From: Acidimicrobiaceae bacterium
GTDB taxonomy: Bacteria > Actinomycetota > Acidimicrobiia > Acidimicrobiales > Bog-793
Reading direction: 5' to 3'
DNA: 8,478 bases
NCBI GenBank assembly: GCA_003170375.1
Contig: PMZN01000076.1
Span: forward strand, 1-8,478
The notes under the pieces were generated by a model. It saw nothing but the letters and a program-made list of their open reading frames with translations, was not told the DNA's origin and did no database searches. How positions within the stretch are numbered: the first letter of the stretch is position 1; each line of letters begins with the position of its first letter. The position numbers were made by a program, and so were the translations under genes. Below, piece after piece: positions 5,216 through 8,478 of the stretch.

Positions 5216-7150
5216 GTGACCCAGTTTCTCAGCTATGCCATCCCGGGCCTGCCCTACGGATGCGTGTTCGCCCTCATGGCTGTCGGCCTCGTCCTCACTT
5301 ACCAGACCTCGGGAGTGTTCAACCTCGCTTACGGGGCTCAGGCGTACGCGTCGGCGCTGATCTTCTACGTCTGTGTCAACGCCGGCTGGCCGAGCTGGGC
5401 CGGGTTCCTGGCGGCGGTCGTCGTCGCGGCGCCGCTCTTGGGCCTCGCGATGGACCGTTTCCTCTACCGTTTCATCCGCTCGGCCCCGGTGCTGGTCAAG
5501 CTCGTGAGCGCGCTCGGCATGTTGATCGCGATCCCGAGCGCGCTCCAGCTGATCTTCGGGAGCCAGGAAAGGCTGGCGCCGCCCTCGTTGTGGCTGCCTC
5601 CGGACTCGGTCTACTTCCACGTCGCAGGGGACGCCATAAACGGCACGGAGCTGTCGACGGTCATCGTGACCCTGGCCGTCGTGCTGCTGGCGTCGCTCAT
5701 GTCGCACTTCACCCAGATCGGACTGCGGATGCGGGCCATGGCCGAGAGCCCGCGCATGGTCCAGCTCGCCGGCATCAATTCCGAGCGCGTCGGGGTCGCC
5801 ATCTGGGTCCTTTCCAGCTTTCTCGCGGGCCTTGCCGGAGTGCTGCTCGCTCCGTTGTTCGCGGAGCTGCAGGCCCTCAACTTCACCGACTTGCTCGTCG
5901 CCGCCATCGCCGCTGCAGCGCTCGGGAGCCTCACCAGCCTCCCGCTCGCCTTCTGGGGCGGGATCGGCCTCGGTGTCGTCCAGGAGCTCCTCGGGGGTTA
6001 CCTCCCGAGTGGGAGCGTGCTCTCGTCGGGGCTCCGGCCGGCCCTTCCCTTCGCCGTGCTCATCGTCCTCCTGCTCGCATTGCCGGGCCTGCGCGAGCGG
6101 TGGTTCCACGACGACCCCCTTTCCGCCTGCGATCCGCCACCTCCTCCCATGGCGGCGGCCATCGGGGGCCACGGGCTCGAGGAATTGCTGCGCGGTGGGG
6201 GATGGGCAGTGCTCGCCGTCTTCTTCGTCTCGTGTCTCACCTGGGTTCCGGGCAACTGGACCTTCACGCTCACCCAGGGGCTCGCCTATTCGATCATCTT
6301 CCTGTCCATCGTGTTGTTGACGGGGATGAGCGGGCAGATCTCGCTCTGCCAGGCGGCCTTCGCCGGCATCGGCGCGTTCACCTGCGCGCAGCTCGTGAGC
6401 CATTTCGGGATCTCGGTGTTTGTCGGGATCGTGGCAGGAGGCGCCGTGGCGGCAGTCGTCGGCGTTGTGGTGGCCATGCCCGCGCTCCGCCTGGGCGGCC
6501 TCGCTCTGGCGTTGGCCACGCTCGCCTTCGGGCTTCTCGCCGACAACGTCGGTTTCCAGTTCCCCTGGTCAGGAAACGGCGACTCCGGAGTCAACATCCC
6601 GCGCCCCCAACTCGGCTCGCTCAATTTCACGAGCGGGAAGGCCTTCTTCGTCCTGGCGTTCGTCCTGCTGATCGCCTGCGCGGCCGTGGTGCTCGCGATT
6701 CGCCAGGGCACCACCGGACGCGAGCTGGCGGCCATGCGGGGCAGTGAGCTGGCGGCCGCGTCGATCGGCACGAACCTCGCCAAGCTTAAGATCACGGTCT
6801 TCGCGGTGGCCGCAGCGCTTGCCGGAGTCGGCGGTGCCCTGTACGGCTCGCTTCAGGGCACCGTCTCGCCGAACGACTTCAACTCGTTCCTGTCGCTGGT
6901 GTTCATGGTGGTCGTGGTGACGACGGGGGTCTACACCGTGCAGGGCGCCATCCAGGCGGGGATGGCCTACGTGATCCTCTACCAGGTGCTCGACTACCTG
7001 CCCTCGGAGTGGCGCAACCTCTTCCCGATCCTGTTCGGCCTCGGCGCGGTCACCTATGCGCTCCATCCCGAAGGTGTTGTGGAATGGCAGAAGCGGCGCG
7101 TGGTCGAGATCGTCGTCGGTTGGCGCAAGCACCCGGAAGCGGTCGGCTGA
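5216..7150 (+). CDS. Fused LivH-LivM-type branched-chain amino acid ABC permease
   Basis: The 644-residue membrane protein carries both permease subunits of a Liv/HAAT importer in one chain. Residues 1 to about 290 match LivH: FLSYAIPGLPYGCVFALMAVGLVLTYQTSGVFNLAYGAQ at the start, and the ATPase-coupling loop RMRAMAESPRMVQLAGIN (171-188). A hydrophilic proline-rich linker (about 295-325) follows. Residues about 328-620 match LivM: LLTGMSGQISLCQAAFAGIGAF (368-388) and the second coupling loop GRELAAMRGSELAAASIGTN (501-520). Both loops should contact the LivG/LivF ATPases. About 8 membrane segments per half are expected; I did not count them exactly. GTG 5216 is the only usable start before the first membrane segment. 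Its ribosome site is weak: a G-run at 5201-5204 lies 11 bases away, while a good AAGGAG at 5187-5192 is 23 bases away. The gene follows the binding protein by 28 bases and precedes livG by 1 base. Confidence 0.92.
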   Translation: MTQFLSYAIPGLPYGCVFALMAVGLVLTYQTSGVFNLAYGAQAYASALIFYVCVNAGWPSWAGFLAAVVVAAPLLGLAMDRFLYRFIRSAPVLVKLVSALGMLIAIPSALQLIFGSQERLAPPSLWLPPDSVYFHVAGDAINGTELSTVIVTLAVVLLASLMSHFTQIGLRMRAMAESPRMVQLAGINSERVGVAIWVLSSFLAGLAGVLLAPLFAELQALNFTDLLVAAIAAAALGSLTSLPLAFWGGIGLGVVQELLGGYLPSGSVLSSGLRPALPFAVLIVLLLALPGLRERWFHDDPLSACDPPPPPMAAAIGGHGLEELLRGGGWAVLAVFFVSCLTWVPGNWTFTLTQGLAYSIIFLSIVLLTGMSGQISLCQAAFAGIGAFTCAQLVSHFGISVFVGIVAGGAVAAVVGVVVAMPALRLGGLALALATLAFGLLADNVGFQFPWSGNGDSGVNIPRPQLGSLNFTSGKAFFVLAFVLLIACAAVVLAIRQGTTGRELAAMRGSELAAASIGTNLAKLKITVFAVAAALAGVGGALYGSLQGTVSPNDFNSFLSLVFMVVVVTTGVYTVQGAIQAGMAYVILYQVLDYLPSEWRNLFPILFGLGAVTYALHPEGVVEWQKRRVVEIVVGWRKHPEAVG

Positions 7151-7151
7151 C

Positions 7152-7907
7152 ATGGCACTCGTGGAGGGCACCGGGATCTCCAAGCGTTACGGCGGCATCG
7201 TCGCGCTCGACGATGTCTCGGTCGCCATCGACCGGGGCGAAGCTGTGGGCCTCGTGGGCCCGAACGGCGCCGGGAAGACGACGCTGTTCGACTGCCTGAA
7301 CGGTGTGCGTCACCTCGACGCGGGGGAGATCTGTTTCGAGGGCCGGCGGATCGACCGGCTGGCGGTCTATGAGCGTGCCCGCCTCGGGATCGGGCGCACC
7401 TTCCAGAGACTCGAGCTGTTCGCCGGGATGAGCCCACGCGAGCACCTGATGGTCGCAGAGCGGGTGCACCGGGCCGACGGCCGGCTCTGGAAGGACCTGA
7501 TCGGCCGCGGACGCGCGAGAGCTCCTGTGGCTCGGGTCGAGGACCTGCTGGTCGAGCTCGGCCTGGACGAGGTCGCCGACGACCCGATCGAGTCGCTGAG
7601 CCATGGGCACGGGCGCCTGGTCGAGCTCGGGCGCGCCCTCGTGCAGGACCCACTGCTGCTGTTGCTCGACGAGCCGTCGTCGGGTCTCGACACGCGCGAG
7701 GCCGTCGGTTTCGCGGCAGTCCTCCTCGAGGTGCGGGCCCGCCGCCAGACAGCCATGCTCCTCGTCGAGCACGACCTCGACTTCGTACAGCGCGTCGTCG
7801 AGCGGACCTACGTGCTCGATTTCGGCAAGATGATCGCATCTGGTCGGGTCGACGAGGTGCTTGCCGACCCCGTGGTGCGCCGCGCGTACCTCGGAGAGGT
7901 CACATGA
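7152..7907 (+). CDS. livG: LivG-type ATPase of the ABC importer
   Basis: The 251-residue ABC ATPase powers import by hydrolysing ATP at the cytoplasmic face. Walker [10 protein letters not shown] is at 36-44, the Q-loop TFQRLELF at 83-90, the signature LSHGH at 149-153, Walker B LLLLLDEP at 168-175, the D-loop SSGLD at 176-180, and the switch His at H207 in VEHDLDFV. The segment between Walker A and signature is longer than in LivF, with [24 protein letters not shown] and an inserted basic stretch around 110-128, as in LivG. The C-terminus ends with the LivG-like [11 protein letters not shown]. The ATG follows the permease stop by one base. The signature differs from the usual LivG LSYGQQ/LSGGQ but keeps the conserved Ser and Gly, so activity is expected. 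Assignment to LivG over LivF rests on order, length and the C-terminus. Confidence 0.92.
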   Translation: MALVEGTGISKRYGGIVALDDVSVAIDRGEAVGLVGPNGAGKTTLFDCLNGVRHLDAGEICFEGRRIDRLAVYERARLGIGRTFQRLELFAGMSPREHLMVAERVHRADGRLWKDLIGRGRARAPVARVEDLLVELGLDEVADDPIESLSHGHGRLVELGRALVQDPLLLLLDEPSSGLDTREAVGFAAVLLEVRARRQTAMLLVEHDLDFVQRVVERTYVLDFGKMIASGRVDEVLADPVVRRAYLGEVT

Positions 7908-8478
7908 CCGCCGGCGACGGGCCGCTCCCCGTCACGGCGCCGCCCGAGGTCACGCCGTACTCCGTCACGGCGATCCCCGCCACGGTGGAGCCTCCTGTGC
8001 TCGAGCTTCGCGACGTCTCGGCCGCATACGGTCGTTTCCGGGCGCTGTTCGGCGTGTCCTTGTCGGTCCCCGCGGGTTCGGTCACCGCGCTCGTAGGCCC
8101 GAACGGTGCAGGAAAGTCGACGATCGCCCGTGTCGCGACCGGGCTCGTGCCCTTGACAAAAGGCCGGATCTTCTTCTCCGGTGAGGAGGTCACCGGTCTT
8201 CCGACGTGGAGGCTCGTCCGCCTGGGCGTCGCTCACGCGCCCGAGGGGCGTTCGGTGTTCGCAACCTTGGACGTCGAGGACAACCTCCGCCTCACCTTCA
8301 CGCGCGCCCTCGGCCGCAAGGGCACAGCCGACGCGCTCGCGCGCGCTTTCGAGCGCTTCCCGCGGCTCGCCGACCGGCGCCGCCAGCTCGCGGGCACCCT
8401 CTCGGGAGGCGAGCAGCGCATGCTCGCGCTCGCCCGCGTCCTCGCGGTACCGCCGAAGCTGCTCGTCGTCGACGAGCT
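7904..8478 (+). CDS. livF: LivF-type ATPase of the ABC importer (3' end cut by window)
   Basis: The frame runs open to the window end, giving 191 complete residues of an expected 260 or so. The second ATPase would pair with LivG on the fused permease. The ABC domain begins around residue 32 (VLELRDVSAAYG). Walker A GPNGAGKST is at 65-73, the Q-loop region is HAPEGRSVFATLDVEDNL (111-128), typical of LivF, the signature LSGGEQRMLALARVL is at 166-180, and Walker B LLVVDE ends at the edge. The ATG overlaps the livG stop (ATGA) and has a good ribosome site GGAGAGG at 7893-7899. About 30 residues rich in Pro, Thr and Val (V-T-A, V-T-P, V-T-A) precede the usual LivF start; GTG 7985 and GTG 7997 would remove them but lack a ribosome site. 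The D-loop, switch histidine and C-terminus are outside the window. Confidence 0.9.
   Translation, partial: MTAGDGPLPVTAPPEVTPYSVTAIPATVEPPVLELRDVSAAYGRFRALFGVSLSVPAGSVTALVGPNGAGKSTIARVATGLVPLTKGRIFFSGEEVTGLPTWRLVRLGVAHAPEGRSVFATLDVEDNLRLTFTRALGRKGTADALARAFERFPRLADRRRQLAGTLSGGEQRMLALARVLAVPPKLLVVDE

Noticed and set aside
1..8478. tRNA, rRNA, CRISPR, insertion sequence, prophage or defence genes
   Set aside because: No repeat arrays, transposase motifs or RNA gene hallmarks were seen, and coding genes fill nearly the whole window.

Overview
This is a GC-rich, densely packed chromosomal window. GTG and TTG starts, ATGA-type stop/start overlaps, an Ala/Lys/Pro-rich tail on a DksA-like protein and the gene order DksA/TraR - lspA - rluD all suggest an actinobacterium. 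The Rrf2, fused Liv permease and sigma gene content would fit a deep lineage such as Acidimicrobiia, but the sequence alone does not prove the class. There are no mobile elements, CRISPR arrays, tRNA or rRNA genes, and every stretch longer than 300 bases is covered by a gene.

Region 1 (1-2266, + strand) is a housekeeping operon. It holds the 3' part of a DksA/TraR-type zinc-finger protein with a long basic low-complexity tail, then lspA (lipoprotein signal peptidase), then a RluA/RluD-family pseudouridine synthase. Each gene overlaps the next by a few bases, which implies translational coupling. The same order occurs next to ileS and divIVA in Streptomyces (from memory), so those genes may lie just upstream.

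Region 2 (2281-3683, - strand) holds a compact group-2-like sigma-70 factor and, upstream of it on the same strand, an Rrf2-family regulator. The sigma gene is the most interesting object here. It appears to lack about 30 residues of sigma domain 3, and its -35 recognition helix is altered at the usual contact positions. It is preceded by an exact match to the GGAAT-N18-GTT promoter class used by SigR/SigH ECF sigma factors. A near-perfect Shine-Dalgarno sequence in its leader sits before an ATC codon rather than ATG/GTG/TTG. Together these suggest a stress-type sigma cascade with an unusual or misread start.

Region 3 (3889-8478, + strand, divergent from the Rrf2 gene) is a Liv/HAAT-type ABC importer operon: a lipoprotein substrate-binding protein, a single polypeptide fusing the LivH-like and LivM-like permeases, LivG, and a LivF cut by the window end. 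The substrate cannot be read from the sequence; amino acids or small amides are the family default. The lipoprotein would need the LspA made from region 1 for maturation, which is a general cellular link rather than evidence of co-regulation.

I did not find an obviously new multi-gene system. The points worth a second look are the sigma factor with its control region, and to a lesser degree the Rrf2 cysteine pattern and the unusual protein tails.
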